Source of the DNA: CAZXEU01 sp965207385
GTDB lineage: Bacteria > Bacteroidota > Rhodothermia > Rhodothermales > Bin80
Direction: 5' to 3'
NCBI GenBank assembly: GCA_965207385.1
Contig: CBDBLZ010000021.1
Coordinates: 930,001 to 994,000, forward strand
DNA length: 64,000 nt
Part shown: piece after piece, positions 45,935 through 55,734 of the stretch
Numbering within the stretch: position 1 is the first letter of the stretch
How the letters are laid out: every line of letters starts with the position of its first letter
Position numbers and translations under genes: made by a program
The notes under the pieces: generated by a model
What the model was told of the DNA's origin: nothing
What the model saw: only the letters and a program-made list of their open reading frames with translations
Databases searched by the model: none

Positions 45935-46477
45935 TCAATGGCGCTCTGGGATTCGCGAAGCCTTGACTTTGTCCCGCAGGGCCCTGATGTATTCCGCCGT
46001 CTGATTCAGGGGGCGCTCGTACTCGTCCGAAGAACCGGCCCGCCCCTGACCGCTGAGCTCCTCTACCTCCTCGGTATGGATTTCAATCAGGGCGTTGTAG
46101 ACCGTAATGCGCGTATTTGCCGCTTCCGACTCGCCAGAATGCAGCGGCTCAAATGTGAGCTCGAAATCACCTGCAAAGGTGACCGTGGCACCTTCTCCCA
46201 GCAGTCCGCCAACGCCGGGTGAATTGAGGTCATCCACCGCAAACGCCTCGCCGGGCAACCCCTCAATGGTCACATAGGGACCCGCCAGAACAACTGTCTT
46301 TGCTTCGTCGCCTTCCTGCCGCTCCACCTCGACTCCACGATCCCCCAGTAGCGTGATTTTCGCTACTTGCCGAATTTCGGGTAAGTCAGGCGCGCCGGGC
46401 GCCGCATCCGGCGTCTGACCGAATGCCACGGAACACATGCACAATAGCAGAAGGAGAGTTGCTGCACTTTCTTTCAT
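45935..46477 (-). CDS. Secreted protein of unknown function, 180 aa
   Basis: From the ATG at 46477 the protein has 180 residues, with a signal peptide (MKESAATLLLLLCMCSVAFG, cleavage near FGQ). A perfect GGAGG motif five bases upstream decides this start over a TTG at 46489. The mature part is rich in Glu, Gly and Val, with beta-strand-like repeats (ITLLGDRGVEVERQEGDEAK, VTFAGDFELTFEPLHSGESE) and a charged helical C-terminus. I do not recognise the family. No conserved partner is adjacent. Confidence 0.65.
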   Translation of the reverse strand: MKESAATLLLLLCMCSVAFGQTPDAAPGAPDLPEIRQVAKITLLGDRGVEVERQEGDEAKTVVLAGPYVTIEGLPGEAFAVDDLNSPGVGGLLGEGATVTFAGDFELTFEPLHSGESEAANTRITVYNALIEIHTEEVEELSGQGRAGSSDEYERPLNQTAEYIRALRDKVKASRIPERH

Positions 46478-46944
46478 TTTTTCCTCCAAGTCGGACTGTG
46501 ACCACTAGGCGCGGCTCGATTAGCAGGTTATACGAAGAGAGTATCCAAGATGCTTATCCAGTAATCCCGCACGGGTTCCGCAAGTCGGAAGGCCCCGTGA
46601 ATTGCCTTCGATTGCTCCGCGGAAGGCCGGAAGCCACGCCCGGTGCTACCAAGAGACAAGGCTGCTGCGCCGGACCCCGGCCTTGTTTGCGTGAAGGTGC
46701 CAGTGACCGATTCGGATGCGATGCCGACTCCCGCGCAGGTCAGGCGTGTCTGGTCGCAGCGGGCTTGGCGCCGCGCGATGACAGGGGCCGGTTCGCCTGT
46801 TTCCATGGGCCGCCGTGAATAGAAGGGTATGCAGCCCCGGCCGACACAACGCAAGGCCGAGTCCGGAAGGCGCTGGCTGCTCCCGAGGATACGCAGCAGA
46901 GGACTTGGACAGGACCCTTTGCAGCGCCGCACGCCAGGGTAAGT
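46478..46944. other. Intergenic region between the secreted protein and the aminotransferase
   Basis: About 465 bases with overlapping open frames on both strands but none with a recognisable product. It should carry the promoter of the secreted protein gene, close to its strong ribosome-binding site. I see no RNA or repeat. Confidence 0.3.
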
Positions 46945-48145
46945 CTATGCCAGGGCGGCCAGGCCCACATCCAAGCGATCCAGCGCCCTGGTCAAATCTT
47001 CCATGGATGCCGCGTAGGAGAGGCGAATGCCATCCGGGCCGCCGAAAGCTGCTCCGGGAACCAGCGCTACCCCATGCTCCTCCAGCAAGTAGAAACAGAG
47101 GTCGTTGCTGTCGTCAATGCGGCGCCCGCCGGGCGCCGTCCTTCCATAAAAGCTGCGCGTCTCGGGGAACACGTAGAATGCCCCTTCGGGCTCGGGGCAG
47201 GTAACGCCGTCAATGGAGCGAAGGCGCTCCAGCACATAGTCGCGCCGCTCGCGGAAGGCAGTCACCATTTCGCGAACGGGATCAAGGCCCATGGCTAGCG
47301 CTGCTATGCCGGCACGCTGCGTTATGCTGCAGGGTGCGGACGTAAACTGCCCCTGGAGTTTTGCTGCCTGCTTGACCACGGCCTCGGGCCCGGCCATGTA
47401 GCCCAGCCTCCAGCCGGTCATGGCATAGCACTTGGAAAAGCCGTTTACCGTGATGGTGCGTTCCTTGAGTCCCGGCAGCGAGGCAAGCGCTATGTGCTGT
47501 GCGTCGTACACGATGTGCTCATAGATTTCGTCGCTGACTATCCAGACTTGCTCGTGGCGAAGGAGCACTTCTCCGATGGCCTCCAGCTCGGAGCGGCTAT
47601 AAACGGATCCCTGTGGGATTTGACGGTGAGCACATAATCAGAATGCGCGTATCGGCGGTAATGGCCTCCTCCAGGCTCTCGGCGGTAATGCGGTATTCGG
47701 TCTCGGCAGAGGTTGCCGCTATGACGGGCCGCGCGCCGGCGAATCGGGTCATCTCGGGATAGCTCACCCAGTAGGGCGCCGGAATCAGCACCTCGTCGCC
47801 CTCGGTGCAGAGCACGGCGACGGCAAGCGCAACGGATTGCTTTGCCCCGTTGGAGCAAAGGATCTGGCCCGGCTTGTACGCCAGGCCGTTGTCCCGCTCA
47901 AGCTTTGCGCAAATGGACTCGCGCAATTCCATCATGCCGGCATTCTGCGTGTAGCGCGTAAAGCCCTCGCGGATGGCTCGAATGCCGGCCTCGGCAATAG
48001 GCGCCGGCGTCGCAAAATCAGGCTCGCCTGCGCTCAGCGCAATGATGTCCTTTCCCTGGCGGGCCAGTTCCTTCGCGCGCCCCGACATGGCAAGCGTAGC
48101 GGAAGGCTGCATGGAGGCAACACGCGGATTGAATGCTGTGGACAT
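46945..48145 (-). CDS. Aspartate/aromatic aminotransferase, PLP-dependent (single-base frameshift)
   Basis: A fold-type I aminotransferase, most like bacterial aspartate aminotransferase (subgroup Ib). The N-terminal part (ATG 48145, MSTAFNPRVASMQPSATLAM) runs through SAGEPDFATP and SNGAKQSV to MCSPSNPTG. The frame then slips near 47608; removing one base gives SVYSRSELEAIGEVLLRHEQ and joins the C-terminal part. That part holds VSDEIYEHIVYD and the PLP lysine in NGFSKCYAMTGWRLGY, and ends with GIRLSYAASMEDLTRALDRL. The restored length, about 400 residues, is normal. The extra base lies in GGGATCC. coaD lies 68 bases upstream. Confidence 0.9.
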
Positions 48146-48213
48146 TTGCTTCGAAATGGATAGTGGCGTGAACGAAGGATGCGATCGAGGTCCGTCAGCG
48201 ACCTTAGAATCTT

Positions 48214-48723
48214 CTACGAATCAGATGGTGCGTTGCTCTTCAGGAATGCGGCGACGGCTGCCGGGACGAACGGGCTGACGTCGCCCCCGCGGCGGTAGAC
48301 GTCTCGCACGATGCTTGAGCTAATTCTCGCGTACGCCGCGGATGTCAGGAAGAAGACGGTTTCCAGGCCCGGAAGCTGGGCTCCGTTTGCAAAGGCCATC
48401 GGGGCCTCGTAGTCGAGATCGGAGCTGTGGCGAAGGCCCCGAACCAGGGCCGTGGCGCGCCGCGAGCGTGCCTGGTCCACCAGGAGGCCGTCGAAAATAA
48501 CCGCCCTTGTCCCGGCAATATGCGCCGTCGCCTCCTGCACAAGCCGAAGCCTCGTTTCCGCAGGCAGCAGGGGCTCCTTGCCGACGTTGGCCGCAATAGT
48601 GATTTCCACTGCGTCGAATACGCGTGCCGCCCTTTCCGCAATGTCAAGGTGACCCAGCGTAAACGGATCAAACGTTCCGGGAAATAGCGCAATGCGATGC
48701 TTCGGCATGGATGCTTTTCTCAT
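48214..48723 (-). CDS. coaD: Phosphopantetheine adenylyltransferase
   Basis: Makes dephospho-CoA from 4'-phosphopantetheine and ATP, the fourth step of CoA synthesis. The 169 residues match the family length. Residues 12-25 hold ALFPGTFDPFTLGH with the nucleotidyltransferase TxGH motif. The second ATP motif, ISSSIVRDVYRRGGDVSPFV, is near the C-terminus. The ATG at 48723 overlaps the rsmD stop (ATGA), which is the common bacterial rsmD-coaD pairing. A second ATG at 48708 is also possible. Confidence 0.95.
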   Translation of the reverse strand: MRKASMPKHRIALFPGTFDPFTLGHLDIAERAARVFDAVEITIAANVGKEPLLPAETRLRLVQEATAHIAGTRAVIFDGLLVDQARSRRATALVRGLRHSSDLDYEAPMAFANGAQLPGLETVFFLTSAAYARISSSIVRDVYRRGGDVSPFVPAAVAAFLKSNAPSDS

Positions 48724-49256
48724 GCAGGGCGAATGAAGAGGGTAACGACCGTCCTGCCGTACTTCCGGCTCCTGATGACGCCGGCACCCGCAAAGGTGTG
48801 GCGAATGTCATGTTCGAGCACAAACAAGCCGTCGGCACCGAGATGGTCAAGTGCGAGGTCCGGCAATTTCCCAACTAAGGGCCAATCGTACGGAGGATCG
48901 GCAAGGATGAGGTCATAGTGCAGGCGGCCGGCCCTGCCCAGAATCGCGGCGACATCCGCACACAGGAAAGTGCATTGGTCAGTGACCCCCAGTTCTTTGG
49001 CATTGCGCCTGGCCGCGTGAAGCACGGCGGGACTATTCTCGACAAACTCCACGTGGTCCGCACCTCGGCTGAGAGCCTCCAGTCCCAGGGATCCCGTTCC
49101 CGCAAAGAGATCCAGAACTCGGAATCCGGCGAGCGGTCGCCGGCTCTCGACGGAATTGAATATGGCCTCGCGAACGCGCCCCGTCGTCGGTCTTGTGGCA
49201 AGACCCGCGGGGGTACGCAGCCGTCGTCTGCGCAGGCGGCCGGAGAAGATGTGCAT
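48720..49256 (-). CDS. rsmD: 16S rRNA (guanine-966-N2) methyltransferase
   Basis: Methylates G966 of 16S rRNA during 30S assembly, using S-adenosylmethionine. From the ATG at 49256 (MHIFSGRLRRRRL) the protein has 178 residues. Motif I is VLDLFAGTGSLGLEALSRGA (about 47-66) and the catalytic motif IV is DPPY at 120-123. An upstream start at 49292 adds 12 unlikely residues. Overlap with coaD by four bases shows translational coupling. It diverges from the NDUFA9-like gene across 109 bases. Confidence 0.95.
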   Translation of the reverse strand: MHIFSGRLRRRRLRTPAGLATRPTTGRVREAIFNSVESRRPLAGFRVLDLFAGTGSLGLEALSRGADHVEFVENSPAVLHAARRNAKELGVTDQCTFLCADVAAILGRAGRLHYDLILADPPYDWPLVGKLPDLALDHLGADGLFVLEHDIRHTFAGAGVIRSRKYGRTVVTLFIRPA

Positions 49257-49365
49257 GGAGGTGCAAGGCGATTGCGACAGAAGGTACGCCAAAGCCGGCT
49301 TTCGGAGCCCGGCGGGGACCGCGCGGAGTCAAGCCGCGTTCGATCCGGAACCATGGCGTAGTGAC

Positions 49366-50277
49366 ATGCGGGTTTTCCTGACCGGAGGTAGCGGCTTTGT
49401 AGGGCGATATGTGCTGGATGCACTGGTGGAGGGTGGACACTCCGTGCGATGCCTTGTGCGGAAGGAGCCTTCCGAACCCAGGGAATCCGTGGATTTCGTG
49501 CGCGGCGACGTGACCAGGCCCGAGACCCTTGAAGGGTGCCTGGAGGGATGCGAGGCGGTAGTGCACCTTGTTGGCGTCATCGAAGAGGACAAAGGGCGGG
49601 GCATTACCTTCGAAGCGCTGCACACGGAAGCCACCCGCAACGTTGTGCAGGAGGCGGAGCGCTGCGCGGTTGACCGCTTCCTGCTCATGAGCGCCAACGG
49701 AGCCGGGCAAGACGGTGTGTCGCGATACCAGACAACCAAGTGGCATGCCGAGCAGCAGCTCCGCTCCTCGGCTTTCGGTCACTGGACCATCCTGCGGCCC
49801 TCGCTGGTCTTCGGCGACCCCGGGCCGCACTGCCTGGACTTTTGCACGAGGCTTGCGCGAGATCTTGTTGGGCCCTTTCCGGTCCTGCCTGTATTTGGCA
49901 CGGGAGATTACCAGATGCAGCCGGTTTCGGTGCAGGAAGTGGCGGCGGCATTTGCTCAGGCGCTCACGCTTGAGGCGGCGCGCTTTCGCACGTATTGTGT
50001 CGCGGGACAGCGGCGGCTTCGCTATACCGAGATACTGGACACGATCTGTATTGCTATGGGCATGCGGCCCAAGCCCAAGGCCTATGGTCCGCGCTGGCTG
50101 CTCCGTCCGCTCGTTGAGATACTCGGCGGAACAAGGCTGCTGCCCGTAACCATCGACCAGTTTGACATGCTGCTTGATGGCAACACGTGCGATGCGACCG
50201 CCTTTCACAACGACTTTGATCTCGCACCCCGACCCTTTGAGCCGGAAAACCTGGCCTATGTCAAGGAGCGTGCCTAG
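49366..50277 (+). CDS. NDUFA9-like NAD(P)-binding epimerase/dehydratase-fold protein
   Basis: An atypical SDR-fold protein of 303 residues, similar to the complex I NDUFA9 group of nucleotide-binding proteins. The start MRVFLTGGSGFVGRYVLDAL has the GxxGxxG NAD(P) motif at 8-13, then VVHLVGVIEE, FLLMSANGAG and YQTTKWHAEQ (the Y-x3-K pair). The C-terminal part is typical of the family, including YTEILDTICIAMG and VTIDQFDMLL. It may act in redox or lipid metabolism; function is not proven for bacterial members. The ATG at 49366 fixes the start; the frame is open further upstream only as antisense to rsmD. Confidence 0.85.
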   Translation: MRVFLTGGSGFVGRYVLDALVEGGHSVRCLVRKEPSEPRESVDFVRGDVTRPETLEGCLEGCEAVVHLVGVIEEDKGRGITFEALHTEATRNVVQEAERCAVDRFLLMSANGAGQDGVSRYQTTKWHAEQQLRSSAFGHWTILRPSLVFGDPGPHCLDFCTRLARDLVGPFPVLPVFGTGDYQMQPVSVQEVAAAFAQALTLEAARFRTYCVAGQRRLRYTEILDTICIAMGMRPKPKAYGPRWLLRPLVEILGGTRLLPVTIDQFDMLLDGNTCDATAFHNDFDLAPRPFEPENLAYVKERA

Positions 50278-50289
50278 CTGCGGGATGCC

Positions 50290-52074
50290 ATGAAGCGGAT
50301 GGCTTCGGAGGCAGGGCCAGCGGGCCGCGCGTGGCTTGCAGGGGCAGCGCTCTTGTTCTTTCCGCAAGCACTGATGGGCCAGGTGGCCGACACGTCGGCC
50401 GCTGCGCGGCCTGGTGGGGACCGGATTGTATTCGATCGCGACGCGACAGGGTCTCTGTCCCGGGAAGCGGGCTCCTTCGTGTACGACTTCGGGGCGTTCG
50501 GTTGGCCGAACGGCTGGAGTCCTTTCGGCATGAGCCCGCAGTGGGTTGCCCTCGAATTTGACGGCATCCCGTATGACGATCCCGTGACCGGCCGTCCGCG
50601 CTATGACCTGTTGCCGACAGCACTTCTTGCAAGTCCGGAGACTGCTATCGCGGAAAAGGCCGCCCCCGCCCAGGTAATTGCCGGGCTTCGGAGCTTCGAT
50701 GCGGCCGAGCCGCTGACGGAATTGCATTACCAGTCCGGGGATCACGGCCTGCAGCGGGCTACGGTGGCTCACGGCCAGCGCCGCGGGGCCGTGGATGGTC
50801 TCTTCGTGTACTCGGGTGCGGCGGCAAGAGGCGAGTACCCGGGCAGCCGCCTGCGCCGCATGCGCAGGCTTCTTCTGCGGGCGCGGCATCAACGGTCCGG
50901 CTGGTCGGCGCAGGCCACGTTCATTCACAACCAGCGCTACCTGGGCGCTCATGCGGGCGTACAGGGCCCTGATGTATACAACCGCCTTGTGGCGGATGTC
51001 CGGCTTGGAGATGCCGTGCGCCGAACGGTGCGCAATGATGTACAGGTACTCTTTCGTGCCAGTCCGCTTGGCGCGCCCCTGGAAGCAGCGGCAATAGTGA
51101 CGGCTCACAGACTTCGGTTCACGAGCCCGGGGCAGGATGCGGCCGAGGCCACACTTTACCGCTTGGTGTCACGCATTCGCCAGTCGGTAGTGGCCGGATC
51201 GCACCGCGCAAGGCTTGAACTGGAGACCTGGTTTCAGCACGCCACAAGAATCCATCTGACGGTGCGGGATTCGGTGTCTTGGGGCCGCATAGGATTCGTA
51301 GGGCAGGCGGGGCTGCATTCCCTAGCGGGCACGCGGCTCTTGGGCGGCTCGGTGCAGCTCGCCTATGACGCCGGAAATATGCAGGCCATAGCGGAGGCTT
51401 CACGAAGCGGACAGCCCCAGCCCTGGCTGGTTCGTCGCGGCTGGGGAGACTATCTGGCGGCGCACATGGAAGTCCCTGCCGGGCGCATCCACCAGGTGCG
51501 GCTTGGACTGAAAGCGGAAGCCGGAGCGCTCGATGCCGAGCTATTCGGCTTTGCACGGCAGCAAACGGAGATGCTGGACTTCTTTGTGGCAGGTCCCGAC
51601 AGCATCGCGATACGAGTCACCGCTGCTGCCACGACGCATTCGGGTGTGGGCGCGCGAACGGGTCTCAGGCGCCGCTCCGCACGCGGATTGTATGCAGAGC
51701 TTCAGCCGAGCCTGCTTGGTTCGGCAGAAGCATTGCCCGGGTTCTTCCTGCAAGCCCGACTGGGTGCGCGTTACGCTCTTTTTCAGGAAGATCTGGGGCT
51801 CGATGCTTTCGTGCGCGGTCGGTACTGGACATCCATGCGCGGTCGTACGCTCCACGCTCCCACCGGCTTGCTCGTCCGGGGCTTGCAGGATGTGCCGGCT
51901 TCGGGCACCGTGGATATGCACATAGAGGCGACGCTGCGCGGTGCGACGCTTCTCGTGGCGTACGAGAATCTGCTCAGCGGCACGCCGGTTCTGGACGGCA
52001 ACCTGCTGGTCCCGACGTATCCATTGCCGGCACAGTACTTGCGTATTGGGGTTTACTGGCCGATACGAAACTGA
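50290..52074 (+). CDS. Outer-membrane barrel protein with plug-like N-terminus
   Basis: A 594-residue exported protein with a signal peptide (about 1-31, ending LMGQ). An early segment VALEFDGIPYDDPVTGRPRY, then DLLPTALL, resembles the plug of TonB-dependent receptors (VDGVPxxDPxxGxxD), although no TonB box is seen. The rest is long alternating beta strands with aromatic girdles, ending AQYLRIGVYWPIRN as a closing strand. It may be a divergent or TonB-independent transporter; the substrate is unknown. It starts 12 bases after the NDUFA9-like gene and may share its transcript. Confidence 0.6.
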   Translation: MKRMASEAGPAGRAWLAGAALLFFPQALMGQVADTSAAARPGGDRIVFDRDATGSLSREAGSFVYDFGAFGWPNGWSPFGMSPQWVALEFDGIPYDDPVTGRPRYDLLPTALLASPETAIAEKAAPAQVIAGLRSFDAAEPLTELHYQSGDHGLQRATVAHGQRRGAVDGLFVYSGAAARGEYPGSRLRRMRRLLLRARHQRSGWSAQATFIHNQRYLGAHAGVQGPDVYNRLVADVRLGDAVRRTVRNDVQVLFRASPLGAPLEAAAIVTAHRLRFTSPGQDAAEATLYRLVSRIRQSVVAGSHRARLELETWFQHATRIHLTVRDSVSWGRIGFVGQAGLHSLAGTRLLGGSVQLAYDAGNMQAIAEASRSGQPQPWLVRRGWGDYLAAHMEVPAGRIHQVRLGLKAEAGALDAELFGFARQQTEMLDFFVAGPDSIAIRVTAAATTHSGVGARTGLRRRSARGLYAELQPSLLGSAEALPGFFLQARLGARYALFQEDLGLDAFVRGRYWTSMRGRTLHAPTGLLVRGLQDVPASGTVDMHIEATLRGATLLVAYENLLSGTPVLDGNLLVPTYPLPAQYLRIGVYWPIRN

Positions 52075-52126
52075 AGACCAACCTGCTTTTGCGCCCACCG
52101 CAAAAGGGCTGGATGCCATACGGGCC

Positions 52127-52975
52127 GTGCCAGACGCTTACGAACGCAAGATCATTCGCCGTATAGGCGCTTGGCGGATGCGCCACGAGCGTGAGCTTCC
52201 GCGCGTGCTCGAGGCAGCACGGCGGCGCCTCCGGTCGGCGGCAGGCAAAGTGTTCTCCGCGTCTGCGCTTGAAAAAACGGTGAGCGATGCCGCGGCAGGC
52301 CTATTGCGCACAGCCAACGAGATCGTTCAGGACACGGTATGGCGGGACCGAATCCTCGGATCCTACCGCGCGGCCGGACATGAGGTGAACGGCGTGGAGG
52401 ACGTGCGGAGCCTGGATCTGGAAACCGTGGACAGGGCCGTGGAAGGCCTGGCAGCAAAATACGGCTCGGCTACGGCCGTCCAGGGCGCGGCTGCCGGCTT
52501 TGCGGGCATCGCGGCCATTGTGCCGGACATCGTCGGTCTTGTGGCCCTGAACCTCAGGGCAGCCGGAGAATATGCCACTTACTGCGGATTCGACATCAGC
52601 GACGACGCAGAGCGGCTATACGCTTTCCAGATTCTGAATCACGTGACGGATACCGGTCGGCGCGCGGGCGAGCCAGGACTGGTGCCGGCGGATTCGATCC
52701 CGCGCCAGGTGGCTTCCCGGCACTCGGGGCAAGCGTTCAGGCAGCTGGCAGTGGCGGGATCTGCGCGCGGCATTTCACGGGTCGTGGGTACGCGACTGGC
52801 CAAGGCCAAGCTGGCGCAGCTCGTGCCTGCGGCAGGAGCAATCGTCGGCGGAGGGTTCAATGCGCTGTTTACCAAGCGGGTCTGCGATGCCGCCTATTGC
52901 CTTTACCTGGAGCGGCGGCTGCTCCAGAAGTACGATGCCGAAACCCTTGCTGCACTTTACCGCAAGCTCTCCTGA
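52127..52975 (+). CDS. EcsC family protein
   Basis: A 282-residue protein of the EcsC family, linked in Bacillus to ABC-exporter function but with no known enzymatic activity. The GTG at 52127 gives MPDAYERKIIRRIGAWRMRH, the usual YExKxLxxIxxW opening. The core has amphipathic and hydrophobic helices (AGFAGIAAIVPDIVGLVALN, then LVPAAGAIVGGGFNALFTKR) typical of the family. No ATG is available between the preceding stop and the conserved start. It ends four bases before the sulfatase ATG, so coupling is likely. Confidence 0.8.
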   Translation: MPDAYERKIIRRIGAWRMRHERELPRVLEAARRRLRSAAGKVFSASALEKTVSDAAAGLLRTANEIVQDTVWRDRILGSYRAAGHEVNGVEDVRSLDLETVDRAVEGLAAKYGSATAVQGAAAGFAGIAAIVPDIVGLVALNLRAAGEYATYCGFDISDDAERLYAFQILNHVTDTGRRAGEPGLVPADSIPRQVASRHSGQAFRQLAVAGSARGISRVVGTRLAKAKLAQLVPAAGAIVGGGFNALFTKRVCDAAYCLYLERRLLQKYDAETLAALYRKLS

Positions 52976-52979
52976 TACC

Positions 52980-54419
52980 ATGCGACTGCTTATTCTCTGC
53001 TTCCTCCTGCTTTGCGGGTGCCAATCGCGGCCCAACTTCGTTTTCATCCTCGCAGACGATCTCGGGTATATGGACGTCGGCGCCTACAATGCCGATACAT
53101 TCTATGAGACGCCGAACCTGGATCGCCTGGCCGGCGAAGGGATGCTGTTTACCGATGCCTATGCGGCTGCGCCGGTCTGCAGTCCGACGAGGGCCAGCAT
53201 CATGACGGGCCAGTATCCGGCGCGCCTGGGAACGACAGACTGGTTCGGCGCGCCGCAGCCCGAAACGGCGACCGGGCACTGGACGCGAAGCAAGGCCCTT
53301 TTGCCCGCGCCCTATTTTGATGCGCTGCCTCACAATGAGACTACTCTGGCGGAAGCTCTACATGCCGAGCGATACCGGACGTTCTTCGCAGGCAAATGGC
53401 ACCTTGGCGGGCCGGGTTCATACCCGGAGGATCACGGATTCGAGATAAACAGGGGTGGCTGGGAGCGCGGCGGGCCCTACGGCCGGGGAAGGTACTTTCC
53501 TCCGTATGACAATCCCCGCCTGGAGGACGGCCCCGAAGGCGAGCACCTCCCCCAGCGCCTCGCGGAGGAGACCGTGGAGTTTCTGCGCGGAGTAGAAGGC
53601 GCCAACTTTCTGGCCTTCCTGTCCTTTTATTCCGTACATACGCCACTCATGACGCGCTCTGACCTGGTTGCCAAGTATGAGGCAAAGTCGCGCTCGTATC
53701 CTGCCACGACGTGGGGGACGGAAGGAGAGCGGCGCGTGAGGCAGGTGCAGAACCATGCCGTGTATGCCGGGATGGTGGAAGCCATGGACCAGGCCATAGG
53801 AACGGTGATGGCGGCGCTGGATTCGCTGGGTCTGGCTGACAATACCGTAGTCGTCTTTACCTCGGACAACGGTGGGCTAAGTACATCGGAGGGTCATCCT
53901 ACCAGTAACCTGCCGCTGCGCGCCGGCAAGGGGTGGCTGTATGAAGGGGGTATCCGGGAGCCCCTCATCATCCGGTGGCCCCGGCGAATTCGTGGCCCCT
54001 CGATACATTCCGAACCTGTCATCAGCAACGACTTTTACCCGACTTTCCTTGAGCTCGCGGGCGTTTCCCGGCCGCAGGTTGGAAATGCCGACGGCGCCAG
54101 CCTGGTGCCGCTCCTGACAGGCGGGCGAACGCTGGAGAGGCCGGCGCTGTACTGGCACTACCCGCATTACGGAAACCAGGGAGGCAGCCCTGGATCGGCT
54201 GTACGGAGCGGCAAATGGAAGCTCATCGAGTTCTATGAAGACGGGCGCACGGAGCTTTATGACCTTGAGGCGGATCCAGGAGAGCAGACAGATGTTTCTG
54301 TGCGCGAGGCAGCGCTGGCCGCAGATTTGCGCTCCCGGCTGGAGAATTGGCGCCAGAGCGTAGGTGCCCTGTATCCCTCTCCCAATCCGGCGGTTGCCTT
54401 AACAGAGCCCGTTCAGTAA
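52980..54419 (+). CDS. Arylsulfatase-family lipoprotein (formylglycine sulfatase)
   Basis: A 479-residue sulfatase. A short lipoprotein-type signal (MRLLILCFLLLCGC, lipid Cys at 12 or 14) is followed by FVFILADDLGYMDVGAYN with metal ligands D26 and D27. The catalytic nucleophile lies in C67-SPTR, a motif converted to formylglycine by FGE- or anSME-type maturases. Further motifs are FAGKWHLGG, VFTSDNGG and a C-terminal YDLEADPGEQTDV. It probably removes sulfate from polysaccharides at the periplasm or cell surface. No maturase gene is in the window. It starts four bases after EcsC and precedes clpX by 30 bases. Confidence 0.93.
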   Translation: MRLLILCFLLLCGCQSRPNFVFILADDLGYMDVGAYNADTFYETPNLDRLAGEGMLFTDAYAAAPVCSPTRASIMTGQYPARLGTTDWFGAPQPETATGHWTRSKALLPAPYFDALPHNETTLAEALHAERYRTFFAGKWHLGGPGSYPEDHGFEINRGGWERGGPYGRGRYFPPYDNPRLEDGPEGEHLPQRLAEETVEFLRGVEGANFLAFLSFYSVHTPLMTRSDLVAKYEAKSRSYPATTWGTEGERRVRQVQNHAVYAGMVEAMDQAIGTVMAALDSLGLADNTVVVFTSDNGGLSTSEGHPTSNLPLRAGKGWLYEGGIREPLIIRWPRRIRGPSIHSEPVISNDFYPTFLELAGVSRPQVGNADGASLVPLLTGGRTLERPALYWHYPHYGNQGGSPGSAVRSGKWKLIEFYEDGRTELYDLEADPGEQTDVSVREAALAADLRSRLENWRQSVGALYPSPNPAVALTEPVQ

Positions 54420-54449
54420 CATTCGCTCAGCCAGGCTGCCATTTTCGTC

Positions 54450-55718
54450 ATGAGCAATCGCCAGGGCATGATTCGCTGTTCGTTCTGCGACCGGACAACG
54501 CACGAAGTCACCACCATGGTGGCCGGGCCGGACGTATATATCTGTGACCTTTGCATTGGCGATGCCTCGGGCATCGTCCGCGAGGAGACCGCTTCGGTAC
54601 GCGGGCAGGCTCCGGCGCGTCCCGGCCCCGCCGGCACCCGAAGGCGCCGGCTGATGCCCAGCGAGATCAAGGCGGCGCTGGACGAATACGTAATAGGGCA
54701 GGAGCGGGCCAAGAAGGTCCTGTCCGTGGCCGTGTACAACCACTACAAGCGCGTGGAGGCGCAGGAGTATTTTCACGACTACGACGGCGTGGAGCTTGAG
54801 AAGTCCAACATTCTGCTGGTTGGGCCCTCGGGCACGGGCAAGACGCTGCTTGCCCGCACACTGGCCCGCATACTGGATGTGCCGTTCTCCATTAGCGATG
54901 CCACGGTGCTCACCGAGGCCGGCTACGTGGGAGAGGACGTGGAATCCATTCTTTCGCACCTGCTTCACGCGGCGGACTTCGACGTGGACCGGGCGGAGCG
55001 CGGCATCATTTTCATAGACGAGATCGACAAGATTGCCCGCAAGGCGGACAATGCATCCATTACGCGCGACGTGTCCGGGGAAGGCGTGCAGCAGGCCCTC
55101 CTCAAGGTGCTGGAAGGCACCGTCGCCGGCGTGCCACCCAAGGGTGGCCGCAAGCATCCGGAGCAGAGCTTGGTCAATGTCGACACCCGCAACATACTGT
55201 TCATCTGCGGAGGGGCATTCGAGGGACTGCCGGAATTTGTGGCCCGGCGCAGAAGTGCCAACACCATCGGGTTTACGGCCCGCGCTGCGGAGCGCGTTGA
55301 CAAGAAGGATCCGCGCATTCTGCAATTCGTGGAGCCGGATGACTTGCTGCAGTACGGACTGATACCTGAACTTGTCGGACGCCTGTCGGTGGTCACGGCG
55401 CTGGATCCGCTGTCGAGGAAATCCATGAAGCGCATCCTGACAGAGCCGAAGAATGCGCTGGTGCGCCAATACCAGAAGCTCTTTGCCATGGATGGCGTGA
55501 AGCTGTTCTTCGACGACGATGCGCTGGATGCCATCGTTGACAAGGCCCGCGCCATGGCGACGGGGGCAAGGGGGTTAAGGTCGGTCATCGAGAGCACGAT
55601 GCTGGGCATCATGTTTTCCATCCATGATCGCCCGAACGTCGGAGCATGCCGCATCACGGTTGACACTGTTTCAGGAGACGCGGAACCGATTTACGAGGAG
55701 CGCAAGGCCACTGCCTAG
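54450..55718 (+). CDS. clpX: ATP-dependent Clp protease ATP-binding subunit ClpX
   Basis: The AAA+ unfoldase that feeds substrates to ClpP. The N-terminal zinc-binding domain has C10, C13, C32 and C35. Walker A is GPSGTGKT at 125-132 and Walker B IIFIDEIDK. The ClpP-docking IGF loop is present at I273-F275, and RSANTIGFTARAAERVDKK around it is conserved. Total length 422 is normal. It starts at the ATG at 54450. clpP is not adjacent, unlike in many genomes. The TamA-like gene follows after 16 bases. Confidence 0.97.
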   Translation: MSNRQGMIRCSFCDRTTHEVTTMVAGPDVYICDLCIGDASGIVREETASVRGQAPARPGPAGTRRRRLMPSEIKAALDEYVIGQERAKKVLSVAVYNHYKRVEAQEYFHDYDGVELEKSNILLVGPSGTGKTLLARTLARILDVPFSISDATVLTEAGYVGEDVESILSHLLHAADFDVDRAERGIIFIDEIDKIARKADNASITRDVSGEGVQQALLKVLEGTVAGVPPKGGRKHPEQSLVNVDTRNILFICGGAFEGLPEFVARRRSANTIGFTARAAERVDKKDPRILQFVEPDDLLQYGLIPELVGRLSVVTALDPLSRKSMKRILTEPKNALVRQYQKLFAMDGVKLFFDDDALDAIVDKARAMATGARGLRSVIESTMLGIMFSIHDRPNVGACRITVDTVSGDAEPIYEERKATA

Positions 55719-55734
55719 GGGCGGCAGGCGGCGC

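Noticed and set aside
49033..51108. Long open frame on the minus strand (691 codons)
   Set aside because: It is antisense to rsmD, the NDUFA9-like gene and the barrel gene, has no family resemblance, and its composition is that of a high-GC shadow frame.
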